This document shows positions 1-12,659 of a stretch of 64,000 nt of DNA, piece by piece. The position numbers and the translations under genes were made by a program. The notes below the pieces were generated by a model, which saw only the letters and a program-made list of their open reading frames with translations, had not been told where the DNA came from and made no database searches. The stretch's first letter is position 1; every line of letters begins with the position of its first letter. This DNA is from Torreya grandis (lineage: Eukaryota; Streptophyta; Pinopsida; Cupressales; Taxaceae): contig JARHVA010004901.1 of the NCBI GenBank assembly GCA_037957365.1, forward strand, positions 1,330,852 through 1,394,851, in the 5' to 3' direction.

Positions 1-2
1 AA

Positions 3-401
3 GTAGTTGTTACTCCTCTTTTATATAATGATAACTTATTTAAGTTTAATAGACTCTCTTCTTCATCTTCTCATGCCTTGATTGATTTTAATGATGCTAA
101 CTTGTGGCATAAAATATTAATTCACATTAATTATAAAAGCATTAAACTTATGAATAAACTCAATATGGTGCAAGGTTTGCCTAAAATTCTTCCCACTATT
201 TCTATTTATAGTGATTATATGGCTTGTAAAATATATAGAGAATATTTTCCTAAGAATCAATCATGGCATGCTAATGAAAAGACTCATTTATTTCATAATG
301 ATATATTAGGCCCTATGAAAAAAACTTATATTAATGGTGTAAAGTATGTTTTATTTTTTCTGATGATTGCACTATATGAATTTGGATTTAACTCTTGAAA
401 A
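3..401 (+). pseudogene. copia-A GAG-pre-integrase and integrase N-terminus
   Basis: The frame is open from base 3 to a stop near 399. It contains the zinc-binding pattern of the copia GAG-pre-integrase region: LWHKILIHINYKS, then GLP, then a spaced cysteine with a GK/R-FP-like segment, and THLFHNDILGPM at the start of the integrase catalytic core, whose aspartate is present. In the family this domain binds zinc and joins cDNA ends to the host chromosome. The second cysteine of the CxxC pair appears replaced (DYMACKIY). The fragment begins before the window and stops mid-core, so it is not functional. Confidence 0.88.
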
Positions 402-539
402 CTAAAGATCAAGTTTTAGACACTTTCATTGAGTTCTATGCCTTTGTTTAAAAATAATCTCATCATTATTTACACATATTAAATATATAAAATGGAATTA
501 AATATGTTAATAATTATTTTTTGCACACTGTAATCAACA

Positions 540-1010
540 TGATATTAGACATAAAAAAACAATTTCTTACATACCTGAGTAAAATGGTGTTTCCAAACAT
601 AAACATAGGACTATCACTAAAATAGCTAGGTATCCGTTGCATGCTAAAATATGAATTATAAAATTTAGGTTTAAGATATGTATTTTTTTATCTATCTCAT
701 TAATATAACTCTTACTAAATTTGTTGTAAATATTACCCCTGAAGAAGCTTGGAGTTGTAGGAAACCTAATTTAAAACATTTAAGTGTTTTTGGTTGTGAT
801 GCACTTGTTTATATTCACATAAAAATGTAATAAGTTAGATTATAAATCAAACACTTTTATTTTTTTTAGGTATGTTGAATCATCTAAATATTATAGGGTG
901 GATGATCCTTAAAATAATAAAATTGATATTAAAAGTGATGTTAGAATTGTTGAAAATGATATACGTGGTTGTGATTTCAATTTAGTTTTTCTTGATATAA
1001 TTTAGGATTC
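540..1010 (+). pseudogene. copia-A integrase core, C-terminal half
   Basis: Translation near 568-630 gives the copia signature PE-stop-NGVSKHKHRTI. The family pattern is PEQNGVxERKHRTI, so the glutamine codon has become a stop and the catalytic glutamate reads as lysine. Near 735-830 the pieces NITPEEAW and PNLKHLKVFGCDALVYIH match the conserved end of the copia integrase domain. Frames change several times through small indels. The segment between 400 and 540 is too decayed to read. Confidence 0.82.
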
Positions 1011-1019
1011 CTTTTCTCT

Positions 1020-1880
1020 TGAATCAAGTGATGCTCATAATTATTTTGTGCATAATGATGTTGTTCCTATAGTTCCTTCTCCTTATTCTATTCTTGATTC
1101 ACCTAAATCTATTCTTAAGTGGGCCAAGACTACTCTAGAAGCTTTTGAGAATGATGTACATCTTAATGATACTCATAGAACTAGGCAACAATTTTGTAAT
1201 TATGCTTTAATGTCTAAACTAATGAACATTAATGATCATACAACATGAAAACAAGCTCAAGGACATCCTCATTGGGGAAAAACAATGCATGTTGAATATA
1301 ACTCTTTGATTTCCAATAACACATGGAAATTAGTCCCTCTCCTTAAAGGACATCATTTGATAAGCTATAAATGATTTTTTAAAATAGTTCAATTCTAATA
1401 ATCAAATTGAAAAATATAAAGCTAGATCAGTTGCTAGATATTTTATTCAAATTTAAGGAATTGACTATAATTAAACTTTTACACCTTTAGCTAAGATGCC
1501 TACAATTAAAGTTGTTATATCTTTGGATACTCACATGCATTGGCCTATTTATCAAAGGTATGTTAAGAGTGATTTATTAAATGGTGACTTACAAGAATAA
1601 ATTTACATGTCCCAACCCCCTAGTTTTATTAAGGAAATGAAAATTTTGTTTGAAAGTTAAAAAAAGATATTGATGGTTTGAAACAATCTCCTAGAGCTTG
1701 GTACTCTAAAATCTATCATTTTTTCAAAGCTCAAGGCTTTACTCGTAGATCTAATGATCCTAATATTTTTGTTAAAAATAATCCTAATGACATAGTTACC
1801 ATTGTTTTGTATGTTGATGACTTAATCATAGATATTAGTAATAGTTCAATGATTTTTTTCACAAAAAATGTTTTGAAAAA
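1020..1880 (+). pseudogene. copia-A linker and reverse transcriptase, N-terminal part
   Basis: Bases 1048-1248 hold the variable linker between integrase and RT (LNDTHRTRQQF-like). RT readings follow: KARSVARYF-like text near 1420, a TPLAKMPTIKVV-like stretch near 1480, a LNGDLQE-like motif near 1575 with internal stops, KQSPRAWYSKI at 1681, and the polymerase active site YVDDL, intact at 1810-1824. The frame runs straight into the Tat-A LTR at 1881; the rest of RT is at 26692. Family knowledge assigns RNA-dependent DNA synthesis. Stops and frameshifts show this copy is dead. Confidence 0.88.
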
Positions 1881-2922
1881 TGTAGACACCTAAAAGTAGC
1901 CACAACTGGCTTCTAATTGGACTTTAGACTAATTCCTACCAACCATTGTAAATTAAGTCTAAGAATCACTGAATGTTCCAAATTTACTTTCACATCATTC
2001 ATCAAAGCTAAAAATCATGTTAAGGCATCCATAATTGGGGTATTATATAATATGAAATAATAACCTCTAGAAAATTCATCCCTAATCAGCTTGTGACATA
2101 ACAACTATAAATTTGGCCTATGGGCCTATTAAGTGGGACACTTTCACACTTATATAAATATTAAAAGATGTAAAAGGCTAATCAAAATCAATAAACAAAT
2201 TAAACATGATTTAATTCCTACTTGAATTATCCATTTTAAATTTATGAATATCTAAAAATATAAATTCTAAAAATCAAAATATCTTATCCTTTCATCATTA
2301 CCTTTATGAGTTGTCAATCTCTTTAAAAATATATTAAACTATCTATTTTTGAGAGCCATGTATAGTAATTTTAAATCATAATTAATTGACAAATATAAAC
2401 TCTAATGGGATTCAACTTGACTCACCTAGGTTTAGTTTGAAACCATTCCAAGCCTTAACTCAACCATAGCTCACCTTGGGTGAGAGTTAATTCCTATGAC
2501 TATAAATACAATTCCATGCCTCTTCATTTCTAAGCTATCATAATCCAAAGTTACAATGCAAATTTGGAGAGAGGCATAATCTATTTTTTTCAAGTAATGT
2601 TGTAATGCAAAAATATTAATCCAAAGCCACATCAAAGCTTATAGTGCCAAGGAGAGAAGAGCCAACAATCTTCATTTTCCAAAGAGTTCTTGATGCACAA
2701 GCTAAGAAAGACACTCAAAAAATCATTTGGATATTCCAAGGAAGGTAAATGATTTGTTTCTTTTATGTTTTGTCCATGTTTTCATGTAGCTCTTGTTACT
2801 AAGATCTCCCTATTATCTAGGCTAGGAGTGTAAGTGTTAGTGTGCTTATTTGAGTTTTAATTAATTGAACTAACACTATACTAACCTTCTTTTTTGGATT
2901 CTTATGGTCATAAATGGAATTC
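1881..2922 (+). repeat. Tat-A 5' LTR
   Basis: The LTR begins TGTAGACACCTAAAAG and aligns end to end with 25656-26691. Landmarks shared by both copies include CCACAACTGGCTTC near the start, AATTGGGG, the ACTCACCT and CACCTTGGGTGAGAGTTA block, a TATA box, and the end block TTGAACTAACACTATACTAACC. The right end is placed at about 2922 where similarity with the 3' copy stops. A reverse-complement copy is the Tat-B LTR at 33262-34281. Confidence 0.9.
2500..2508 (+). promoter_or_regulatory. TATA box in Tat-A 5' LTR
   Basis: CTATAAATA lies about 620 bases into the LTR and is preserved at the same place in the 3' LTR (26271-26279) and in the Tat-B LTR (33665-33673, minus). Conservation across three decayed copies supports a real RNA polymerase II core promoter. 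The U3/R boundary would be about 30 bases downstream. Confidence 0.7.
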
Positions 2923-2923
2923 C

Positions 2924-2940
2924 TGGTGGGATGTCAATCA
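2924..2940 (+). other. Tat-A primer-binding site candidate
   Basis: TGGTGGGATGTCAATCA follows the inferred LTR end by one or two bases. A tRNA primer-binding site should start with TGG here. No specific tRNA match is claimed, and mutation may have changed it. Confidence 0.3.
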
Positions 2941-5940
2941 TCCCATAAAATCAAGGAGACTAATATGCAAATTTTATTTTTTCTAATGGATGCTTAAGAA
3001 TCTTCAAAATTCAAGTTTTAGATTCATTTTTCATGTATTTTATTTTTAGTGACACAAAGTTTACACAAAGACCAACATCAATCCTACCAAAATTGACATC
3101 AATCCTATAATAAATGACATTGATCCACCTATGACTGATATTGACCCTGTGTGAAGATCAGAGAATAGTGAAAACATGTTTGATGTGTTTTTATTAAGTT
3201 TTCTAGTTTTTTTAAGAGCCTAAATATTATTGGACTGACCATTTCATGGTAAGAAATAGTGTTGTTTATTTGTTTTAAACTCATTAACCTAACAATATTT
3301 GTTGTGAAAAACTATTATGTTTTACTGAGATTTTGTAGAAACTAACATTAACCCCTCTATCGATCGAAATCAACCCCTTCATGTTGACTGACATCAATTT
3401 GCATAGATAGACATCGATCCCTGTCAATCTCTAAGATAGAAAAAGAGAAACTCAAGAGAGAATTTTAAAATCTTGTTTTCTCATTCATATTTTGGATTCT
3501 AAGAAGGAAAAATACCTCTAAAAATTATAGGTCCTACGGTGAAAAAGGCCAAATGTGAATATGGTAAAATATTACACACTTTATCTTTAATGTTTAAAAT
3601 GAACCTAGTTCATTTTCATGCCTTATATGTTTTCAAAGTTTTGTAATTTTTTCAACAAGTGCCAAGGGGCATAAAATTTACTACACTCTTCATTTTGGTG
3701 ATTAAAATGAAATCTCACACTACATAAATGCTCTTAAGAGTTTCATTTTCATTACTTATTTATTGAAGTTATTTATTTTAGAAAAAATGATTGATGCATG
3801 TATGCTCTCCCCCATCCCCTTTAGGGAACTCAGGTGACCAAAACCACTCATTCCTTGCCTTGGTTTATTTAGTATAAAAGTGTGAAAATAACATTGTTAA
3901 GGCCTTCCCCAAATCCATATGGTTTGGGTGATCCAAATGTGACCCTAATGTCTTTTCACTTGTCTTTTATTTTCTTATGTTTTGGATTGTGATTAAGAGT
4001 TCATCTCCTCCTCATGGGTTATCTAGGGAAACATTGAATTAGGAATTCATATCTCAACATCATTTAAACCCCACTCCATAGTGGGGTATATAAAATGAGG
4101 TCAACTTACTAGGATTCTTGTTTGAGTAGTTAAACAAGATCTATTAGTAAAAGACTACCTTAAACCATAGGCAAAACTTAGACATCACACTATAATGAGT
4201 AATCAATGTAGGTATTAGCTATGAAAAGGACAAGACCTTTTAACAGTAAGTTGATTGGTGTGGATCCAAGTTATGTGAGCATCTCTTATGTTAGCCACAC
4301 TTGGGACCATTTATAAATACATGAAAATTGATATATTATAATAATGCCACTTGTCATGGATATACTGTTGATACAGGGTGAGTAGCTTGAAGTTCCATGT
4401 CATGGTAAAAACTCTTGGGGCCTAAAAACCATACTTTTCATGCATTTTTATTATTTGTATTATCACTTAAAATCCACCCAAGAGTGAGTATATTAATGGA
4501 ATTTGATAGTATCATGAAACCTTGTCATTTTTAGGATTTAGGATGTTACAATTAGATGTTTATGTCATTCTTTCCTTTATCACATTATTTTTGAGTCTAA
4601 ACTATTATATTTTTACACCATATCAAAATGAATCTTGTTTATGCATCACTATGTTATTTGAGGAGGTGCTACACCACCCATTTAACATCATGCCTTTACC
4701 TTCATCTTTTGAAAAATCTTTGTGTGTGTGTCACTTTATTGGAAAGGGTAATGTTATGTTTCCCAATTCATTTCAAACATATTTTCCTATTATTCTTGAA
4801 ACAAACCATTGATTATATCTTTAGATCATGATAACATTATTACACCACTCAAATTATTTTTTAGACTTGTTTGCCTTATGTCCAAAGTTTCATTTTGAAA
4901 CTAAATTTGTGTGTGACTTTATGATCTATACCTTATACCATTATATTGTTTATTCATGTCTAGCTTGTCATTTATTTAAATAAGCCTGGTTTTTCTAAGT
5001 TGAGTTTGAAATTAGCCATTATAAGTTTAAGACCAAACATTGATTGATTTTTGCCTATGCCTTGTGTAGTTTTGGCCTAAATATCAATCTTTCTCTTTTG
5101 GGTTGTGTAACTTAGGTTAATTCTTTTCCCAATTTGAAAACTATTGTTTATGCATTTATTTGGGAGAAAGAGCCTATATTCCATATGCCTTTTTTTCATT
5201 CCTTATACCAATTGACTAGGTTCATATTTAAAGTAGAATGCCTAGTTTATGCCAAAGTGTTTCAGATTTGTTATATTAAAATCTCACCTTATTTTTAAAA
5301 GTCTAATTTTTTTTCCTTTTCCAAAAGACTTAGCATATCCATGTTTTGAGCCTAGATTTTGTGACACATTTTTCTAAAAGACCTAACAAATTTTGTCTTC
5401 TTAGATTAGACTTGTTTAGAACACTTTGTACTTAGAGTTTGGCATTCTAGTTTTTATTCATCCACTTAACCTTTTTGTGTAAGACATTTTACATTAGATT
5501 ATTTTATACCAAGTTTTAGTATAAACCTTTTTTGGAGATAAAAATTCGTCCTTTGAGAAATTTAGATCAAGTTATAACCATTTGCACTTTGGATATTATT
5601 TTAAGAGTTTATAAAACTCTAGACCTTTTTTCCAAAACATTCATCATTGATTTGAATATGTCTCACTATACTCAGAATGGAGCCATGTACAATTTAAGTT
5701 ATGGTAATGTGGTCACACAATAAGACATTATTTAATAACCTTATGGTGACAATTTAGTTTGTGAGATAGATACTTATCCACATTACAACATTTAATTAAG
5801 GGAATAAATCCAAGATCCTTTAACTCACTATTTGGTCAATACCCCTCCATAATCAAAGCAGGACTAAGAATAAACAATGTAATACCTAGCTAGTATACCT
5901 TCAGTTGTAGACCAAGTTCAAAGACAATCATACTAAATTA
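2941..5940 (+). other. Tat-A 5' leader, mostly noncoding, with degenerate repeats
   Basis: About 3 kb between LTR and gag shows no credible protein. Two repeat zones stand out. At 3080-3430 a motif of the form GACATCAATCC recurs about seven times with changes (for example GACATTGATCC, GATATTGACCC and GACATCGATCC). At about 4850-5440 a longer unit recurs, with the pattern of pyrimidine-rich CCTTNTNCC followed by AAAAGACYTAG. The same unit, reversed, makes a clearer five-copy array in Tat-B at 62174-62475. Long leaders with tandem repeats are usual in large Tat/Ogre-like elements. Short open frames here (4522-4831, 5532-5723) have no family resemblance. Confidence 0.6.
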
Positions 5941-5942
5941 TA

Positions 5943-8560
5943 ATGCCATCGACATATGATCCCTATTTTTTTGATCATCACTTTATTTCAAATAAGGATG
6001 AATTTTTAATCAGATCCATGGAGGTAGGGGCTATGTTTCCAAAAGACTTCCCCCATGAAAATTTCCTAGGTCTAATTCAAGTACATTACAACATACCTTA
6101 TAATCAAATCAATGAAAATGTCTCTTCTATAAATCCTCAATATCTAGTGTCGATTCCATATCAGGACCCACATATACTTGTCATAGGAAAATACCTCATG
6201 TAGGACCATATATTTAAATGTAGACAACATACCAGACCTATTGAAAATTAGCACATAATTTCAATAACATGACCATTTCAAATTCTCCTCTTATTGAGAT
6301 AGATCCTTCAATATGAGTCTTAATCAAATTGATAGGCCAGTAAAATTTAGGTAAAAAAAATTCACACAAAGCACTTTAGTTTGAGACATGTTTAATACCC
6401 CAAATATTGAAGAAGTGTCTTCTACTTCTATGCATACAAATGTGCCAAACATAGTAGATAATACATAAGTATCATCCAATCCAAACCAAAATGGTTTAAC
6501 TACACAAACAATTAGTCCATAATAAAATGTTCCTTTAGTTAAAACCATAAATAGTTTAAAATAATAGGGGGAAGTAAATTATACCTCCCAACCAAAACAA
6601 ACTACTTCTAATCCTCAACCAGCTACTTCTTTAAGAATACAACCACAAGGATTAATTAGTTAAAGAATAACCAATGCCTCACCTCAAAAAAAAATGATGA
6701 ATGTTACTCCATCATAACACATGATGACTAACATTCCACCATAATAGGCACAGTCTAATATGCCAATAAAATAAAGATCAAACATTCCACAACCTCAATA
6801 GGGGTAACCAATGTTCTACCTCATCAAGTAGTAAAAAGTATACCTCTTCAATCACAAACCAACATGCCTTTAAAATGGTTGGCTAATCAATAATGCATGT
6901 CCATTGGTAAATGAAAAATGATGAACACTCTAAAAGAGTCTACTTCACAAGTGTTTGTGAAACCAATAAGTTCTACTTTCCACAAGTGTTAATTAGAAAA
7001 TAGTTTCCTTTTATTCTAAATGTGCCACAAATTCAATGATAGGGTCTCATTTCACAATAAGATCCCCTTAATCATCTAGGTTTGACTAGTGGAAAACAAG
7101 TCCCTATTCAACCTCAATAGGCACATTACTTCACCCAAATCTTTATCATTCCATCCTAGCCAAAATTCCCCTAAAACAAGGCCTATATACCAAACCCAAA
7201 CCAAAATATTATACTAAAATAATTCTAACAATTGCATCCTAATCCATGAATTCATATTCCTATTCAATTCCATATCCAAACCAAAATTCCATAGTAAATC
7301 ATGGATCCATTAAACCCTAGTTAAAGTAATACACTTTTGATATCCTAGCCTCCAACTCAAGCCAATAATCCATCTATTTTTTAGGCATAAGAATTGTAAT
7401 AAATGAAAGATGTAATTGCTTCCATCCAAGCAAAGAAAAAAGCAAAAAAAATTAATTTTAATGATGTGTGTTCCTACCCATTCAACATGGAGTATCTATA
7501 GATACCATTTCCTCTAGGGTAAAAACCACCAAAACTAGACAAGTACAAGGGTAAAAGAGACCCAAAGGCCCATTTAACTAAATTTTTTGTTGATTTCTAA
7601 CCAGTGGTTTATAGTGACATAATTCTTACTATTGTTTCCTTAGAGTTTAGAAGGGCATGCTTTAGAGTGGTTTCTAAAATTTCTAAAGAGCTCAGTATCT
7701 GATTTTGATGATATTTTGGACAAGTTTATGTAGTATTTATCCTACATTATCGAACATGACATTTCTTTGGTAGATTTGACTCAATACAAATAGAAGGCTC
7801 ATGAAAGTTTGATAAATTATATATAGGGATATAGAGTACTTGCTAGCTAATTCACCCATAGTTTATCAAATAAACAATTATCCATTATGTTTACCATAAA
7901 TTTGCATATCAAGATATCTTACCATCTAGAGCTAAAATGTGCACACACCTTTAAATAAATAATCAACAACGGTTTTTTAATCAAAAAGGGCCTTATTAAA
8001 AAGGAGATTATCAATCTTACCTCATCAAATAAGAATCAGAATCAAATCCAAGGAAGTAGACAAAATCAAAACCATAACCAAGTCCAAGTATAAGTGTTGG
8101 CACTAGTCTAGGCTAAGAATTATGAAAAATCCAAGCAATTTAACCACAAAAATAATGTTTTTGGGAATGGATTAATTGAGTTGTGACATGTCCAAATAAT
8201 GCAAACATGCTATTCTTAGCTTATGTCACATGCAAATTACTCCTCACCAATAACCTCTCCAACAAGTGCATCCTTTACAATAACCTATACCATCTCAACA
8301 AACACAAAAACCATTACCTTGGAGAGCCTATTGAAGCCATGTTTTAAAAACTAGCCATTGCTAATTTGATTATTTGGACCATTATAAAACACAATCATGA
8401 GGGAATTCCTTATCCATATTTGTATAGATAAAATGAGTTCTATGAATACCATTAGGTTAATGGACATAGTCTATGCCATTGTGTGAAAATCAAACATCTC
8501 ATTCAGAATATGTTATGAAATAGGGAGATAACATTGGATTAAAGAACTTCTACATCCAAT
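5943..8560 (+). pseudogene. Tat-A gag polyprotein remnant
   Basis: The start at 5943 opens a frame (MPSTYDPYFFDHH) whose sequence is also present, reversed, in Tat-B beside copia-B at 61478-61610; this marks the gag N-terminus. A glutamine/proline-rich middle (6560-7400) follows, in which most glutamine codons have become TAA or TAG. The gag core at about 7470-8050 reads FNMEYL, KYKGKRDPKAHL and a LEWFLKFPKSSVSDFDDL-like stretch with frame changes, as in Retrotrans_gag. At 8400-8530 a zinc-knuckle-like pattern, YH-x2-NGHSLCHCVKIKHLIQNM, resembles the His/Cys motif of Tat gag proteins. Gag would form the virus-like particle and bind RNA. The frames are thoroughly broken. Confidence 0.8.
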
Positions 8561-9239
8561 CAAAACCTAGGTATTTATCAAAACCCTTTTCCATAACATA
8601 ATAACCAATAGAAATAAAAATAAAGGCTAGAACATCAGTAGTAGTGATAATATCAACACCCTAGACAAGAACAATAATACCAACATCAATAGAACCAAAA
8701 TCAGCCAAATGGATGGAACTAAGACCATAATGATATAAATAGCTAATAAACTTACCATGTAGTTGCACATGATTATAAAAAAGTTGTAGGTTATATTATA
8801 GGAGGTCACATTTCTACCATCTCCATCAATCTAAGACCAAGTATTAACCAAATAAGACCATTGACAATCAATCATAACTAACCAATCTATGCCAATGATA
8901 CTCCCTTGACCTAGGCATACATATAGTCATACTAGTAAGTAGTGATTAGTAATTTTGGACCTTATACCGATAAATCATCATTGAACCATGACCACATATA
9001 AGTGCATTGGAAAATAAGACTTATCTTATTTAGTCCCCCTTCACCATCATCTTTTAGAAACAATGGTCTTGCATCTAATCTTTATTGTGTAATCATAAAT
9101 TAACAGTCAAATATTACCATTCCCAGCATATAACCATCTACTATTCCACCCATCTAACCCACCATTTTGCCTAGGAACATGTTATGTTCTATTGTTAAAG
9201 ACAAAAAATTAGATATTATGGAATAACTCCAAAATATGC

Positions 9240-9600
9240 CTTCACAAATTTCCATTTTAGATTTTTTGTGTATGTCAACCATATAGAAGAACATCTTGAC
9301 AAAGTTCCTAGGCCAATCTTAAGTTATGATCGACATAATCCTAGACAAATTTCAAGTTTTGGTTGGACATATATCTCCAAGACATTAGTTATCCTTTGAC
9401 CAAAGTGATATTTCATCCCTTGGCCCTCTCCATAATAATCCATTATACATCAAAGTTGTCATCATATGGCACAAAGTGAAGCATGTCCTTATAGACAATT
9501 AGTTAGGGCTAAAAATTGTGTCTCTAGATCTCATCAAGCATCTTGGATACACAACAACCAATAACCAACCAGAAAAATAACACAATCAAGGCCTATGATA
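9240..9600 (+). pseudogene. Tat-A aspartic protease remnant
   Basis: Bases 9430-9560 translate to NNPLYIKVVI, then VKHVLIDN-stop-LGLKIVSL, then LIKHLGYTTT. This matches the retropepsin active-site region in Tat elements, where the pattern is VLIDxGAGLNI. The active-site aspartate is retained, but the following glycine-alanine-glycine reads as stop-leucine-glycine. Retropepsin cuts the gag-pol polyprotein as a dimer. Tat-B has the equivalent at about 47760-47990 (FVLIDNRSSLNIISL), which confirms the reading. Confidence 0.8.
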
Positions 9601-11200
9601 ATGAATAATGAGAATCGCAAGGCACCATCACCTTCCTAGTTATAGTTGGGACTTTAACCTACAATACATTATGTCATGTGTTAGACCTTCATTTATCATA
9701 AAATTTTATTTTGGGTAGACTATGAATACATGAAATTCATATAATCCCTTCAAAATTTCCCTAGTGTATCAAGTTCTCTCATTTAGGCATGGAGATCACC
9801 ATTCATGGAGATTTGCATCCCTACAAACATTGAAAGGATTTAGAAGTTAAGTATGAAATATATAACTACCATTTTGACTTGAATTTAGTTCCCAAAAAGG
9901 AAAATGGGAAAGAAATTCTTGTTTATTTTATAGAGGCCAATTATATTGACCTATATACCCTTGATACATCTTCCCATAAGCCACCTCCAAAAATGTCCAA
10001 TCATTTTACTATCATGGATAATGTCCCATGAGAATATTTGACCCATGATACATTCCACATTACCATGATTCCATAAACTCCAAGTTTTATGGAAGGCCTA
10101 AATCTAAACTACCTTTTATGGAATGGAAATGAAAGGGAAAATCTAAATTACATAGTCCATCTCCTATCATTCTTAAACTAACCACTAGCCTAGAATAAGA
10201 CCCTCTTTTAGATGATTAATCATGGTTTTTAAATGAAAAATTGGTCAACTATTATAAAAATTTCAAGTATCCTATTCCTAATAAGATCACGAAGAAGCAT
10301 GCTTATGAAGAAAGAGGCCTCAAACCCAACCAAAAAGGAAAACTTGAGTCAATTTTTACCACTCAGCATAAAAGAACCTATGATATCAGATTTAAACCAT
10401 TTGGGGGGGACCCCATATATCTTATTTGTGTTCCAATTCTAATGACCAGTGAAGAGGATGTTTATAACAAAGTAGGGTCTGATCATAGACCTTATATATA
10501 CCTAGCTAATAACAATCTATTTGACACATATGCCATTTGCACCCTTAAACTAGTTATTCACCATAATCTACTTCTTTAGTATCACCCTCAACTTATAGCC
10601 TAGGACCAATAATAATTCACTACGTTTGTAGATGAGTTTGAGAATGATGAGGCCTTTTGTGATTTTCTAGGCCTAAGAGACAATATTTCATTATAAGACC
10701 ATAAATAAGGGTTTTTAATCAAACTTGATCCTATAGCCTATTTTGGAGAATGGGTGGATACTCTTAGCATAAAATATTGAGGTCCCAAAGTGAAAACCTT
10801 TTTGAAGTGATTTTGGACTAGGGTAAAAGTAAAGAGAAAGGCTAGTCTTTTGGTGAAAACATATTTTAAGAGCCATTAGATGGCGGTGTTATCCCTTCCT
10901 CAAACATAGCTCAGGAGACCACCAATGATGAACTTACCTATGGATCCAAGTTTAGTTTTGAATAACAACATACCTTCAACCAAATCATTAAAGAGTTTCC
11001 AACAATTTTTATGACATGGCCATACTTTACATTGGGAGATTCAAACACATCTTGCCTAGGGGAACTAGAAGGGCCAATCCAAACAAAGGACTCTACCATT
11101 GAAGGCCAATTTAAATCTTTTCCATCCATTCTATAAGATGGTTCAGCTCTTTTGGTAGAGGGCACTATAAAGATCAACATTAGGAATCTAAACGACTTAA
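9600..11200 (+). pseudogene. Tat-A protease-RT spacer with a conserved segment
   Basis: The spacer between protease and RT is long and decayed. Its best part is 10241-10690: a frame with KYPIPNKITKKHAYEERGL, then FKPFGGDPIYLICVPILMT and, after a stop, FVDEFENDEAFCDFLGLR. Tat-B has the matching minus-strand frame at 46686-46967 (SDLNLLGVIP, PQLIDWNQQE, DEFDNDEAF), so this was translated in the ancestor. I do not recognise a named domain. It may be a linker typical of long Tat polyproteins. The segment at 10700-11200 leads into RT. Confidence 0.6.
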
Positions 11201-11204
11201 AATA

Positions 11205-12640
11205 TATCATATTATGTGTGCCCCTCACTAAGGAAGAATGTGACATCTTTAAAACCCTTTTAATGGAATTTGTTGATATATTTGCTTAGGCCTATTACAA
11301 CACACTAGGTTTAGACCTTGCCTTGGTTGTATACCACCTTATGGTACACCTTGATTCTAAACCCATGAAATACAAATTGTGTAAGATGTATCCTCACATT
11401 TATATTTTAGTAAAGAAAGAGTTGGAAAACTCTTAGAAGTGAGATGTATTTGACTAATCGACTATTTAGAGTGCATATCAAATGTTGTGCTAATTAGTAA
11501 GAAGCTAGAAGAATCAGAATTTGCACTAATTTTAGAGATATAAACAAGGCCTTCTCCACGAGTGAATTTCCTCTGTCAAACATTTACATAATATTTGAAC
11601 CTATAGCAAGGTATGGAATGCTTTCATAGATGGATATATTTTTAGGATATAACCAGATCAGGATTGTGCCTTAAGACTAACATAAAATATCATTCACCAC
11701 TCCGTGAGAAATGTTTTGTTATCAAGTTATGCCATTTGGTATTAAAAACTTTGTGGACACATATCAAAGAACCATGACCATCATATTTCATGATATGATG
11801 CATGACATTATTGAAGACTACATCGATGGCATATTGGGAAAATCAAAGAAAAAGGGTCAATCATCCAATAACACTATAAAGAATAATTGAGAGACTGCAT
11901 GAATACAAGGTCAAAATCAAACTTAACAAGTGTGTTTTTATAGTTATTTTAAGTAAATTTATTGGATTCATTATGTCTTGTAGAGTCATTGAAGTTGATT
12001 CAGCTAAATTATAATCCATTACTATGATGCCACCACCTTCCAATTTGAAGCATCTTCATAGTTTGTAGGGTAAAATTTAGTCTATTAGATGCTTCATTTA
12101 TTAGCTGGTTGATAAATTCAATCTATTTACACATTTAATGAATAAATATGTCACATTTCATTGGGATGACAAATGCAAGAAATCCTTTGAACACCTCAAA
12201 AACTATTTTTCAAATATACTTATTTTGTTTCCACCTATGCTAGGAAAACCATTCTTACTAGATCTATTTGCTACGTATAAAACCCTAGGGGAACTTATTA
12301 TTCAACATGATGATAATGGAAAATAACATGATTTGTACTATCTAAGCCATACACTAGTCATATATGAGTATAATTATATGCCCATTGAAAAAGTTTGTTT
12401 AGCTATGGTCTTTACAACTCAGAAACTACATCACATGTTAAACAATAAGACCATGGTCATTTAAAAAGTAGATCCACTCAAGTATCTACTATCCAAGATA
12501 ACTTTACAAGTCTGCATTGGTAAATAGATCATGCTTATGAGTGAGTTTAAGATAAAATACATCAATTATAAGGCTATCAAGGGATAGTTACTTGTAGATT
12601 AGCTTGTTGAATCTCCCCTCATAAATACATAACCTCAAAA
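11205..12640 (+). pseudogene. Tat-A reverse transcriptase and adjoining RNase H
   Basis: Recognisable motifs in order: VPLTKEECDIFKTLLMEF-like approach (11218-11275), MKYKLCKMYPHIY (near 11367), SNVVLISKKLEESEF (11480), MDGYF-like text (11620), CYQVMPFGIKN (11718-11750), TYQRTMTIIFHDMMHD and the active site YIDGI at about 11817-11831. The family consensus there is YVDDI, so the second catalytic aspartate is lost. From 12138, FHWDDKCKKSFEHLKNYF and KPFLLDLFATYKTLGELI match the RT connection and first RNase H, continuing to about 12640. Several stops and shifts make the copy inactive. The same region in Tat-B is split by N2. Confidence 0.88.
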
Positions 12641-12659
12641 TTTTTAGTTACCAAATGAG

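Larger units (their letters stand above)
1..1880 (+). mobile_element. Ty1/copia retrotransposon (copia-A), left part
   Basis: Plus-strand remnants in the order GAG-pre-integrase, integrase, linker and reverse transcriptase identify a Ty1/copia element, because integrase precedes RT. The 5' LTR, gag and protease lie left of the window. The element is cut at 1880 by the LTR of Tat-A and resumes at 26692 with the RT end and RNase H. Frames are broken by many stops and indels, so it is a dead copy. It must be older than Tat-A, which is inserted in it. Confidence 0.93.

Noticed and set aside
8627..8809. Hydrophobic minus-strand frame
   Set aside because: It is the antisense of an asparagine-, isoleucine- and threonine-rich stretch in Tat-A after gag.
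11861..12043. Minus-strand open frame over the Tat-A RT
   Set aside because: It is antisense to recognised RT sequence.
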